DNA of 12,352 nucleotides from Methylotenera_A sp031373695. Its GTDB lineage: Bacteria > Pseudomonadota > Gammaproteobacteria > Burkholderiales > Methylophilaceae. The notes under the pieces were generated by a model. It saw only the letters and a list, made by a program, of their open reading frames with translations, did not search any database and was not told where the DNA came from. The position numbers and the translations under genes are program-made. The stretch is from NCBI GenBank assembly GCA_031373695.1, contig JANMNC010000202.1, positions 1 to 12,352 on the forward strand, given 5' to 3'. Within the stretch, counting starts at the first letter, position 1; each line of letters begins with the position of its first letter. Below, in pieces: positions 1 through 6,120 of this stretch.

Positions 1-1014
1 ATCACGTGCAAATATTGTCATTGACCATTTGTTGTCGCCTGGACGGACATCTGGATTCCATACTGATGGGTTGCCTGTTCCGTAGTAAACTAAGTTGCTA
101 CGTGCATCGTACGGGAACCAACCCCATACTGAACCACCACCGTTTTGCCAGCCATCTTTAACCGCTTGTGGTTTTAACCAAGTACGTGTACCCAGTTCTT
201 TTTCGCCAATTTTCATTTCAGAAGCTGGAAGTGCAGCAAATGAACCGCCTTGTTTGTTGCCGCCGTTAACATCTTTGTACACTGACAAAGCACTGTATTG
301 TGGGTTAGCAGAGTTGAAGCCTTCACCAATTAAGATTTCAGCATCAGGACCTGAGTGGTAAGCTTTCCATGCCAATGAACCATCTTTAGCATTGTAAGCC
401 GCCATAAAGCAACGTACGCCGAACTCAGCACCTGAACAACCTGTTAAGATTTTGTCTTTGATTACATGTGGTGCGTTAGTGTTAGTTGCGCCAACTTTTG
501 GATCAACGTTTTGTGCAGACCAAATTTTAGCACCCGTTTTAGCATCTAAAGCAACCAATGTACCGTCATTTTGTTGAAGGTAGATTTTACCGTCGCCGTA
601 ACCAAGACCACGCGAAACGTTATCGCAACATAAAACAGCTTGTACTGATGGATCTTGTTTTGGGAAATATGACCAAACGATTTTTTGATTATCGTTTAAA
701 TCTAATGCGTAAATATTATTTGGGAATGCAGTGTGTACAAACATCATGTTGCCAACAACCACTGGTGAACCTTCGTGACCACGGTTTACACCGGTTGCGA
801 ATGTCCAAGCAGCTTTAAGGTTTTTTACGTTACCTTTGTTGATTTGTGCCAAGCCACTATGACCATTGTTAGTATGGTTGCCACGTGGATGTGCCCAGTT
901 ATTTGCGTTTGCAATTGCTGCTTCTTGGTCTGCAGCTGCTGATGCAACCATTGGCATTGCCAATGTAGCGCCTGCAACTAAGCCTAAAGCTAGCTTGATT
1001 GTGTTGAATTTCAT
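1..1014 (-). CDS. xoxF: XoxF-type PQQ methanol dehydrogenase, large subunit (5' part, runs off window)
   Basis: Periplasmic PQQ enzyme oxidising methanol, with electrons passing to a c-type cytochrome. The first 338 residues are present and the frame is open to base 1. A signal peptide is visible (MKFNTIKLALGLVAGATLAM..., likely cleaved after VASA near residue 26). Family marks are the vicinal Cys129-Cys130 (VLCCDNVSRG) next to PQQ, the metal ligand Glu197 (SGAEFGVR) and Asn315 (GTGNPSVWN), followed by RPGDNKW. Glu-to-Asn spacing is about 118 residues, versus about 84 in MxaF, because of an insertion around residues 219-270. The insertion and overall wording suggest XoxF, probably the XoxF4 clade of Methylophilaceae. 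The diagnostic lanthanide Asp, two residues after the catalytic Asp, lies outside the window, so lanthanide use is inferred. GGAG at 1021-1024 sits 6 nt before the ATG. Cys202 replaces the usual Gly of GVRGY. Confidence 0.9.
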   Translation of the reverse strand, partial: MKFNTIKLALGLVAGATLAMPMVASAAADQEAAIANANNWAHPRGNHTNNGHSGLAQINKGNVKNLKAAWTFATGVNRGHEGSPVVVGNMMFVHTAFPNNIYALDLNDNQKIVWSYFPKQDPSVQAVLCCDNVSRGLGYGDGKIYLQQNDGTLVALDAKTGAKIWSAQNVDPKVGATNTNAPHVIKDKILTGCSGAEFGVRCFMAAYNAKDGSLAWKAYHSGPDAEILIGEGFNSANPQYSALSVYKDVNGGNKQGGSFAALPASEMKIGEKELGTRTWLKPQAVKDGWQNGGGSVWGWFPYDARSNLVYYGTGNPSVWNPDVRPGDNKWSMTIFARD

Positions 1015-1093
1015 TTTTATCTCCAAAACAAAAAAATAAAATAAATTAAACCATCTAATTTACATTCTTTAGTTCACATTACGTTTTGACTAA

Positions 1094-1123
1094 CAAATAC
1101 TAATATCAGTAGCATTCAATCAA
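1094..1123 (-). promoter_or_regulatory. possible xoxF core promoter
   Basis: On the minus strand a TTGATT hexamer (1123-1118) is followed after 18 bp by TATTTG (1099-1094). This would give a leader of roughly 70 nt before the xoxF ATG. The match to sigma-70 consensus is modest. Its main support is position: the TGTAA repeat array at 1125-1155 lies directly upstream of the -35, where an activator would bind. Confidence 0.3.
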
Positions 1124-1124
1124 A

Positions 1125-1155
1125 ATGTAACAATTTGTAAACAAATGTAACAATA
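1125..1155. repeat. three TGTAA repeats with exact 10-bp phasing
   Basis: On the plus strand TGTAA starts at 1126, 1136 and 1146, inside near-identical 10-bp blocks (ATGTAACAAT, TTGTAAACAA, ATGTAACAAT). One repeat per helical turn places the motifs on one face of the DNA, as expected for cooperative binding of a regulator. The array lies between xoxF and the divergent MocR gene, about 110 bp upstream of the xoxF start. The bound factor is unknown. Confidence 0.55.
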
Positions 1156-1179
1156 CATTTAATAATTGTGATAAGTACC

Positions 1180-1210
1180 GTCCAGATTTTTATTTCAAAC
1201 TGGTCCAGTT
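1180..1210. promoter_or_regulatory. candidate MocR operator: GTCCAG direct repeat and AACTGG-T-CCAGTT palindrome
   Basis: GTCCAG occurs at 1180-1185 and 1203-1208, 23 bp apart (about two turns). The second copy is part of a perfect 6+6 palindrome with a 1-bp centre, AACTGGTCCAGTT (1198-1210). A third TCCAG with similar flanks (TCCAGAATTTATTT) lies at 1305-1318 and resembles TCCAGATTTTTATTT at 1181-1195. MocR-type regulators generally bind spaced direct repeats, and CTGGAC-like half sites are known for the MocR protein TauR. The divergent MocR protein is therefore the likely ligand; this is inference. Confidence 0.4.
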
Positions 1211-1247
1211 GCAGTAAAAATTAGAAACTACTAAGTAAAATTATTAT

Positions 1248-1290
1248 TTGTAACAAATTGTAAACTTAACTGCATCATATCAATCGTAAC
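1248..1290. repeat. second TGTAA repeat group (two copies 10 bp apart plus one degenerate copy)
   Basis: TGTAA starts at 1249 and 1259 (TTGTAACAAA, TTGTAAACTT), the same unit and 10-bp spacing as the group at 1125-1155. A related CGTAACAAG sits at 1285-1293, out of phase. The two groups are about 100 bp apart and bracket the TCCAG elements. That would allow looping or control of both divergent promoters. Confidence 0.45.
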
Positions 1291-1318
1291 AAGTGTATTT
1301 GCCATCCAGAATTTATTT

Positions 1319-1349
1319 TTGTCAGGCCCAGTGTCAGGCAACTTAATTA
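1319..1349 (+). promoter_or_regulatory. possible promoter of the MocR gene, overlapped by GTCAGGC repeats
   Basis: TTGTCA (1319-1324) and TAATTA (1344-1349; or TTAATT at 1343) form a weak sigma-70-like pair with an 18-19 bp spacer. Transcription would start near 1356, about 30 nt before the ATG at 1388. A direct repeat GTCAGGC (1321-1327 and 1333-1339, 12 bp apart) lies on the -35 and spacer, the usual place for an autorepressor site. Neither element is proven. Confidence 0.3.
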
Positions 1350-1387
1350 TGTAGCTATTGTGCGTGTTGGCATTGTTAGGGTGTTAT

Positions 1388-2869
1388 ATGTTGAGACCGT
1401 GGGAATTAGAAGTTGAGCTAAAAAGAGATACCAATATATCGATACACGTTCAAATTGCACAAAAAATTATAGAAGAAATACAACAAGGCAGATTTGCAAT
1501 TGGTATGGCCTTACCTGGCACTAGAGAGTTAGCTAAGATGCTAAGCGTAAATCGTAAAACTGTAGTGCAGGCTTACGAGGAGCTTATTGCGCAGGGCTGG
1601 CTAAATGCTGAAAATAAACGCGGTACATTTGTATCGAGCAGAACATTGTCAGTGAGTAACTTGCCTAAGTCAGAGAAAAAAATTAACTACGGGCTTAAAA
1701 ATAAATCAAAGCCAGAATCCATCGCTACACAAAATAAAAAATACGAAAACGATATCGTTAGTTTTAGCTCTGGTTTGCCAGATACGCGCTTAATTCCACT
1801 AGAAACCATGTCGCGCGCTATGCGCCATGCGTTAATTGCTACAACTAGAACCAATAAGCAATCGTATAACGAACCTAGAGGCGCCTTAATATTAAGACAA
1901 GCCATTTTACATATGTTAAATATAGATAGAGGCTTGCATGCTGATATAGATAATATATGTGTTGTACGCGGCGGGCAGATGGGATTTTTCTTAGTGGCAC
2001 GTGTACTTATGCGAGTTGGTGACAATATTGTTATGGAAAATCTATGCGACCAACTGGTAAGTGATGCTTTCAAAAGTTGCGGCGCCAACATTATTTCAGT
2101 TAGTCAAAATGATAATGGCATTAATTTGGATGCTTTAGAGGCTTTGTGTATTAACACTAAAATTAGAGCTGTTTACATAAGTCCTCATTATCAAATACCC
2201 ACAACCGTCAGCATGCCTATGGCCAATAGGCGTAGGCTGCTAGCAATGGCTGAACAGTATGATTTTTTAATTATTGAAGATGATCACGATTTTGAGTTTA
2301 ATTTTTCTAACAAGCCAATACTGCCGCTTGCCAGTATCGATAAATCTAGTCGTGTTATCTATATAGGATCACTATCAAAAGTGCTTGCACCAGGTTTTAG
2401 AATTGGTTTTATAGCGGCACATACAGAAATCACCAAACAATTTGCCAACGAAATTATGATGATAGATAGGCAAGGTAATACAGTTACTGAATTAGCCGTG
2501 GCTGAGCTTTTGCATACGGGTGAAATTAATAGACACACTACAAAAATATCTAAAATTTATGAAGAAAGAAGAATGCATACTGCAAAGCTGATACGAGACG
2601 AACTGAAAGGCTACATTGAATTTAAAATGCCTGATGGTGGGCTTGCATTATGGCTTGAGGTTAACCCAAATATTAATATGCAAATGTTAGTTAAAGATGC
2701 TGAAATTGAAAAAGTGCGTGTTGTTACTGGCTCAAATTTTAGTGTAGATAACGGCCAAGTATCAGCTATTAGACTAGGGTTTGCAAACCTAACTACTGAC
2801 GAGGTAAATTTAGGCATTAAACGCCTCAAGAATGCCTTTCAAAGACAGGCTAGCCAAGTTTTAAGTTAA
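1388..2869 (+). CDS. MocR-family transcriptional regulator (GntR winged helix + PLP aminotransferase-like domain)
   Basis: DNA-binding regulator of the MocR/PdxR group, 493 aa, the usual family size. Residues ~10-85 form the GntR winged helix (VQIAQKIIEEIQQGRF...LPGTRELAKMLSVNRKTVVQAYEEL). A linker follows to about 130, then a fold-type I aminotransferase domain. SLSKVLAPGFRIG carries the expected PLP Schiff-base Lys331. EDDHDFEF carries Asp298, 33 residues earlier as in GabR, to hold the pyridine nitrogen. ISPHYQIPT matches the conserved family segment. It should therefore bind PLP or a PLP-amine adduct as effector rather than catalyse transamination. The ATG at 1388 is chosen because AGGG lies 6 nt upstream and the protein then starts as family members do; a TTG at 1358 would add ten unrelated residues. 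It diverges from xoxF. No vitamin B6 or amino-acid uptake gene is adjacent, so its target is unassigned; xoxF and itself are the nearest candidates. Confidence 0.9.
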   Translation: MLRPWELEVELKRDTNISIHVQIAQKIIEEIQQGRFAIGMALPGTRELAKMLSVNRKTVVQAYEELIAQGWLNAENKRGTFVSSRTLSVSNLPKSEKKINYGLKNKSKPESIATQNKKYENDIVSFSSGLPDTRLIPLETMSRAMRHALIATTRTNKQSYNEPRGALILRQAILHMLNIDRGLHADIDNICVVRGGQMGFFLVARVLMRVGDNIVMENLCDQLVSDAFKSCGANIISVSQNDNGINLDALEALCINTKIRAVYISPHYQIPTTVSMPMANRRRLLAMAEQYDFLIIEDDHDFEFNFSNKPILPLASIDKSSRVIYIGSLSKVLAPGFRIGFIAAHTEITKQFANEIMMIDRQGNTVTELAVAELLHTGEINRHTTKISKIYEERRMHTAKLIRDELKGYIEFKMPDGGLALWLEVNPNINMQMLVKDAEIEKVRVVTGSNFSVDNGQVSAIRLGFANLTTDEVNLGIKRLKNAFQRQASQVLS

Positions 2870-2890
2870 TAGCTTGTTTTAAGTTAATAG
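2855..2890 (+). repeat. 18-bp tandem duplication across the MocR stop codon
   Basis: Units 2855-2872 and 2873-2890 match at 16 of 18 positions and share GTTTTAAGTTAATAG exactly. The MocR stop TAA (2867-2869) is in the first unit. It looks like a recent slippage duplication just before the terminator. No function is evident. Confidence 0.75.
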
Positions 2891-2899
2891 GTTTTAAAC

Positions 2900-2930
2900 A
2901 AAAAAGCCGCAATTAAGTTGCGGCTTTTTT
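2900..2930. terminator. bidirectional Rho-independent terminator
   Basis: Stem GCCGCAA (2906-2912) pairs with TTGCGGC (2918-2924) around a 5-nt loop. It is flanked by six A on the left and six T on the right, so it can work on both strands. It sits between the convergent MocR and PepSY genes and would end both transcripts. Confidence 0.92.
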
Positions 2931-2964
2931 ATTAGTAGGCTTTTAAAATTTTAGTACTTCAAAA

Positions 2965-3489
2965 TTACTCTTTACCTATTTGATATACCTCATAACCTAC
3001 CTCAACAATTTTACCTGTTGTGGCATCTACTTCTACTTTAATTTCTTCTTTATCCGCTTCAAGAATATCAAACTCATATGAAGCTTTGCCATCTGGCTCT
3101 AGTTCATATTCAGTTTCTACTACTGTGCCAGGGTGTGCAGCTAGCGCTGTGGCTTTGGCGTCTGCCTCAGTCACTTTAGCAATGGCTTTAAATTTAGCAT
3201 CATCTGTTTTTACTTCTTGCTCTATCTCTGTAATTTTACTCGTTTTAGCATCACATTCGATATCCCATGTTGTGCCATCTGCAGACTCAATATCAAACTC
3301 GTAAACAGCTTTTTTAGATTCTGATTTCGCTTCTAATTTAACAATTTTACCTTCGTGCGCAGTTAATGCAGCTTTTACACACTTAGCTAAATTATCATTT
3401 TTTGCTGGTTTAATAGTTTCGTGTCCAGCAAAAACTGTACTTGAAAACACCGTAGCAACGGCAGCGGCGATTAGGATTGAACGTTTCAT
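2965..3489 (-). CDS. secreted double-PepSY protein, candidate lanpepsy-like lanthanide-binding protein
   Basis: Precursor of 174 aa. A clear signal peptide (MKRSILIAAAVATVFSSTVFA, residues 1-21) predicts a periplasmic protein. Two PepSY-like repeats follow, about 35-92 and 100-168, each with a matching core (AVYEFDIESAD / ASYEFDILEAD) and then a charged strand (TSKITEIEQEV / TGKIVEVGYEV). The mature part has about 35 Asp/Glu in 153 residues, about 21 Lys and no Arg, so it is strongly acidic and could bind metal. Two Cys (37 and 79) could pair. Lanpepsy of Methylobacillus flagellatus is a periplasmic double-PepSY protein that binds lanthanides; the architecture, likely family and nearness to xoxF suggest a homologue, but other two-PepSY proteins exist. 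The ATG at 3489 is chosen for GGAG 7 nt upstream and the signal peptide; the frame stays open 29 codons further but without signal-like sequence. The TTTTGGAGATA leader resembles that of xoxF. It is transcribed alone towards the shared terminator. Confidence 0.85.
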   Translation of the reverse strand: MKRSILIAAAVATVFSSTVFAGHETIKPAKNDNLAKCVKAALTAHEGKIVKLEAKSESKKAVYEFDIESADGTTWDIECDAKTSKITEIEQEVKTDDAKFKAIAKVTEADAKATALAAHPGTVVETEYELEPDGKASYEFDILEADKEEIKVEVDATTGKIVEVGYEVYQIGKE

Positions 3490-3583
3490 TTTATATCTCC
3501 AAAATTTAATGGTTGTGCAAAAAAATGGCACTAATTCACAGCCACAAGCCAGAACAGTACAACTTTTACATAGCAATATGATG

Positions 3584-3612
3584 AGGCTTATTAAAAATAA
3601 TTCAATAAGCCT
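3584..3612. repeat. perfect 9-bp inverted repeat upstream of the PepSY gene
   Basis: AGGCTTATT (3584-3592) and AATAAGCCT (3604-3612) are separated by 11 bp. The element lies about 95-125 bp upstream of the PepSY start. It could be an operator or a leader hairpin. It lacks a T-run on the minus strand, so it is not a convincing terminator. Confidence 0.5.
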
Positions 3613-3621
3613 TTGAATTAT

Positions 3622-3638
3622 TTACAATTTTTTTACAA
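3622..3638 (-). promoter_or_regulatory. pair of TTGTAA motifs 11 bp apart upstream of the PepSY gene
   Basis: On the minus strand TTGTAA occurs at 3638-3633 and 3627-3622. The motif and one-turn spacing resemble the TGTAA arrays in the xoxF/MocR region. A shared binding protein is possible, but the motif is AT-rich and could recur by chance. Confidence 0.35.
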
Positions 3639-3651
3639 ATTTGGTTATAAA

Positions 3652-3667
3652 TAGCCAAATAAATGGC
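3652..3667 (-). terminator. weak hairpin after thyA
   Basis: AGCCA and TGGCT form a 5-bp stem with a 6-nt AT loop, about 20 bp beyond the thyA stop. On the minus strand it is followed by an AT-rich but not T-only tract. It may be a weak terminator of thyA. Confidence 0.25.
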
Positions 3668-3688
3668 TACTATCAACCAATTATTATT

Positions 3689-4483
3689 TTAAACGGCAAC
3701 CAACCCTTTAATAGCCGGATGTGGATTATAGTTTTCTAGCGTAAAGTCTTCAAACTTAAAGCTAAAAATATCGTGAACGTTAGGGTTAATACGCATTTGT
3801 GGCAGTGCTAATATTTCGCGTGAAAGTTGCTCGTTAACCTGCTCCATATGGTTACTATATATATGCGCATCACCTAAAGTATGCACAAAATCACCCAATT
3901 TTAAATCACACACTTGCGCTACCATCATGGTTAACAGCGCATAAGATGCGATATTAAAAGGCACTCCTAAAAATATATCGGCACTGCGCTGATAAAGCTG
4001 ACAGCTTAATTTACCATCTGCGACATAAAACTGAAAAAACGCATGACAAGGTGGTAATTTCATTTGGTCTACATCCGCTACGTTCCAAGCAGAAACAATT
4101 AATCGACGTGAATCAGGATTATTTTTAATACTATTGATTAACTGTGTAATTTGGTCGATATGTGTGCCATCTGGCTTAGGCCAATTGCGCCATTGATACC
4201 CATAAACTGGGCCTAAATTACCTGCCTCATCCGCCCATTCATCCCAAATACGCACACCATTTTCTTTTAAATAAGCAATATTTGTGCTGCCTTGCAAAAA
4301 CCACAGCAGCTCATGAATAATAGACTTTAAGTGTACTTTTTTGGTCGTCAGTAAGGGAAAGCCGTCCGCCAAATTAAAGCGCATTTGATAACCAAAAACT
4401 GATAGCGTACCAGTACCTGTGCGGTCTGTTTTTTGGTTGCCATGTGTTAAAACATGCTGCATTAAATCGGTATATTGTTTCAT
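3689..4483 (-). CDS. thyA: thymidylate synthase
   Basis: Cytosolic enzyme that methylates dUMP to dTMP using 5,10-methylenetetrahydrofolate, for DNA synthesis. At 264 aa it has the same length as the Escherichia coli enzyme. The nucleophile is Cys146 in LPPCHAFFQFYV. Phosphate-binding Arg126-Arg127 are in SRRLIVSAWNVADV, the nucleotide pocket is SADIFLGVPFNIASYALL, and GDAHIYSNHMEQ is near the C-terminus. All key parts are intact. The ATG at 4483 gives the standard N-terminus MKQYTDLMQHVL; the ribosome site is weak (AGG about 7 nt upstream). It lies 112 bp after thrC in the same direction, and no folA is seen next to it. Confidence 0.98.
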   Translation of the reverse strand: MKQYTDLMQHVLTHGNQKTDRTGTGTLSVFGYQMRFNLADGFPLLTTKKVHLKSIIHELLWFLQGSTNIAYLKENGVRIWDEWADEAGNLGPVYGYQWRNWPKPDGTHIDQITQLINSIKNNPDSRRLIVSAWNVADVDQMKLPPCHAFFQFYVADGKLSCQLYQRSADIFLGVPFNIASYALLTMMVAQVCDLKLGDFVHTLGDAHIYSNHMEQVNEQLSREILALPQMRINPNVHDIFSFKFEDFTLENYNPHPAIKGLVAV

Positions 4484-4509
4484 TTATAAACCTATTTCTA
4501 ATTTCGTCA

Positions 4510-4528
4510 TTTTTTGCATAGCAAAAAA
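4510..4528. repeat. 8-bp inverted repeat between thrC and thyA
   Basis: TTTTTTGC and GCAAAAAA flank a 3-nt ATA centre, a perfect palindromic hairpin. It sits 27 bp upstream of the thyA start. It is mostly A:T, so hairpin stability is low. It may mark a thyA control site or a weak terminator of thrC. Confidence 0.4.
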
Positions 4529-4595
4529 TCCACAACAATTTAGCAAAAGACTGGATTCTTCACCTAAAATAAAAGCTTAAACTCAGAATAACCGC

Positions 4596-6017
4596 CTAGG
4601 TGTTTTTGACAATAAAATCTTTAATCGCGCTCACATCCACATCCATTACTGTGAATTTTTGCGGTAAATCTTCAATACCTTTTAACGAATCTGGGCGCGG
4701 TGGCACTGCACCTAGCGCTTCTACAAGCGCCTCTTCAAATTTGGCTGGCAGTGCAGTTTCAAGCACTAGCATAGGGGTATTAACATCGCGTAACTCATGC
4801 GCCACTTTTAGGCCATCCGCTGTGTGCGTGTCAATTACTACATTGTATTTTGCTTTTGCTTCGCGAATAGTGGCCATGCGATTTGCGTGATTGCTGCTGC
4901 CAGACACAAAGCCATAATTTGCCAGTTTAGGCATCAACTGTTTAATGTCAAAGGCACCACCGTTATCTACACTTTGCCATAACTCACGCACTTTAGTGGC
5001 ATCTTTCCCCACCAAATCAAATACAAAACGCTCAAAGTTTGAAGCCTTGCTAATATCCATTGACGGGCTACTGGTGTGATAAGTATTGGTAGCGCCACGC
5101 GGTTTGTAAATGCCTGTTTTAAAAAACTCATCAAGCACATCATTTTCGTTGGTGGCAACCACTAGTTTACCGATGGGCAGCCCCATCATACGCGCGATAT
5201 GGCCAGCACACACATTACCAAAGTTACCACTAGGCACAGAAAAATCAACTTTTTGTGTGTTATTGGTAGTGACTGCAAAATAACCTTTAAAGTAATACAC
5301 TACCTGAGCGACAATGCGCCCCCAGTTAATTGAGTTCACAGCACCAATTTTGTATTGTGCTTTAAAGACAGCGTCATTACTAACGGCTTTTACTATATCT
5401 TGGCAATCATCAAATACACCGTTGACTGCGATATTAAAAATATTCTCGTCTTGTAAACTGAACATTTGTGCTGTTTGAAAACGACTCATTTTTTTATTGG
5501 GTGACAACATAAATACGCGCACACCTTTTTTGCCACGCATTGCGTATTCTGCCGCACTGCCTGTATCGCCTGAAGTTGCACCCAAAATATTGGTCGTTGC
5601 ACCTGTTTTTGCTAATACGTATTCAAACAAATTACCTAGTAACTGCATTGCCATGTCTTTAAATGCTAAGGTAGGGCCATTAGAAAGGCTTAATAAATAC
5701 AAGTTATCTTCTAACTTTATGGTTGGTGTAATATCGGCTGCGTTTTGGCCTGCCCGCGTAAAACTATATACCTCTGCGAGGTAGGTTTTATCAATAATCG
5801 CTTTTAAGTCAGCCTCTGGAATATCGTCAATTAATCGACTTAATATCGCAAATGCTAAATCACGATAATTCATCGAGCGCATCGCGCTTAAATCAGCATC
5901 GCTAAATTGTGGATAGCTTTCTGGCAAATACAAACCGCCATCTGGTGCTAAGCCGCCTAATAAAATTTCGCTAAAACTTAAAGCTGGCGATAGGCCGCGA
6001 GTAGAAATATATTTCAT
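4596..6017 (-). CDS. thrC: threonine synthase
   Basis: PLP enzyme converting O-phosphohomoserine to threonine and phosphate, the last step of threonine synthesis. At 473 aa it fits the longer bacterial class. The N-terminus MKYISTRG..SFSEILLGGLAPDGGLYLP is typical. The PLP lysine is Lys120 in NGPTLAFKDMAMQLLG; the phosphate-binding loop is GATSGDTGSAAEYAMRGK at ~146-163; SGNFGNVCAGHIARMMGLPI and HTADGLKVAHE are further family segments. No strong Shine-Dalgarno precedes the ATG. Its pathway partner hom lies about 5 kb upstream in the same orientation, separated by an exporter cassette. No thrB homoserine kinase is in the window. Confidence 0.97.
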   Translation of the reverse strand: MKYISTRGLSPALSFSEILLGGLAPDGGLYLPESYPQFSDADLSAMRSMNYRDLAFAILSRLIDDIPEADLKAIIDKTYLAEVYSFTRAGQNAADITPTIKLEDNLYLLSLSNGPTLAFKDMAMQLLGNLFEYVLAKTGATTNILGATSGDTGSAAEYAMRGKKGVRVFMLSPNKKMSRFQTAQMFSLQDENIFNIAVNGVFDDCQDIVKAVSNDAVFKAQYKIGAVNSINWGRIVAQVVYYFKGYFAVTTNNTQKVDFSVPSGNFGNVCAGHIARMMGLPIGKLVVATNENDVLDEFFKTGIYKPRGATNTYHTSSPSMDISKASNFERFVFDLVGKDATKVRELWQSVDNGGAFDIKQLMPKLANYGFVSGSSNHANRMATIREAKAKYNVVIDTHTADGLKVAHELRDVNTPMLVLETALPAKFEEALVEALGAVPPRPDSLKGIEDLPQKFTVMDVDVSAIKDFIVKNT

Positions 6018-6046
6018 AAAAACTGGTCAATAAATTGCAAAAACAT

Positions 6047-6052
6047 ATTATA
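6047..6052 (-). promoter_or_regulatory. possible -10 element of a thrC promoter
   Basis: A perfect TATAAT on the minus strand, 30 bp upstream of the thrC ATG, would give a leader of about 23 nt. No good -35 hexamer is seen at 16-18 bp. It would let thrC be transcribed independently of the exporter genes upstream. Confidence 0.35.
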
Positions 6053-6120
6053 AATTGAAATAGAGTTGAAAAGCGCTACCAAAAGAAACTGAGGCTAGAA
6101 ATCTGCCCCATTGCACAAAG

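Noticed and set aside
558..818. Plus-strand open frame inside xoxF
   Set aside because: Antisense to a strongly conserved enzyme sequence. No signal of its own.
1358..1387. Upstream TTG start for the MocR protein, adding ten residues
   Set aside because: The added residues (MCVLALLGCY) do not resemble family N-termini, while the ATG at 1388 has AGGG at good spacing. The candidate -10 would also overlap the TTG region.
1687..2091. Open frame of 134 codons on the minus strand inside the MocR gene
   Set aside because: It lies wholly antisense to a well-supported gene, with no recognisable domain and no ribosome site; a shadow frame.
3490..3576. Longer start for the PepSY protein
   Set aside because: It would bury the signal peptide behind a Cys-rich stretch. 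The ATG at 3489 has GGAG 7 nt upstream.
4510..4528. Palindrome between thrC and thyA as a strong terminator of thrC
   Set aside because: The stem is almost all A:T and no T-run follows it on the minus strand, so it is listed only as an inverted repeat.
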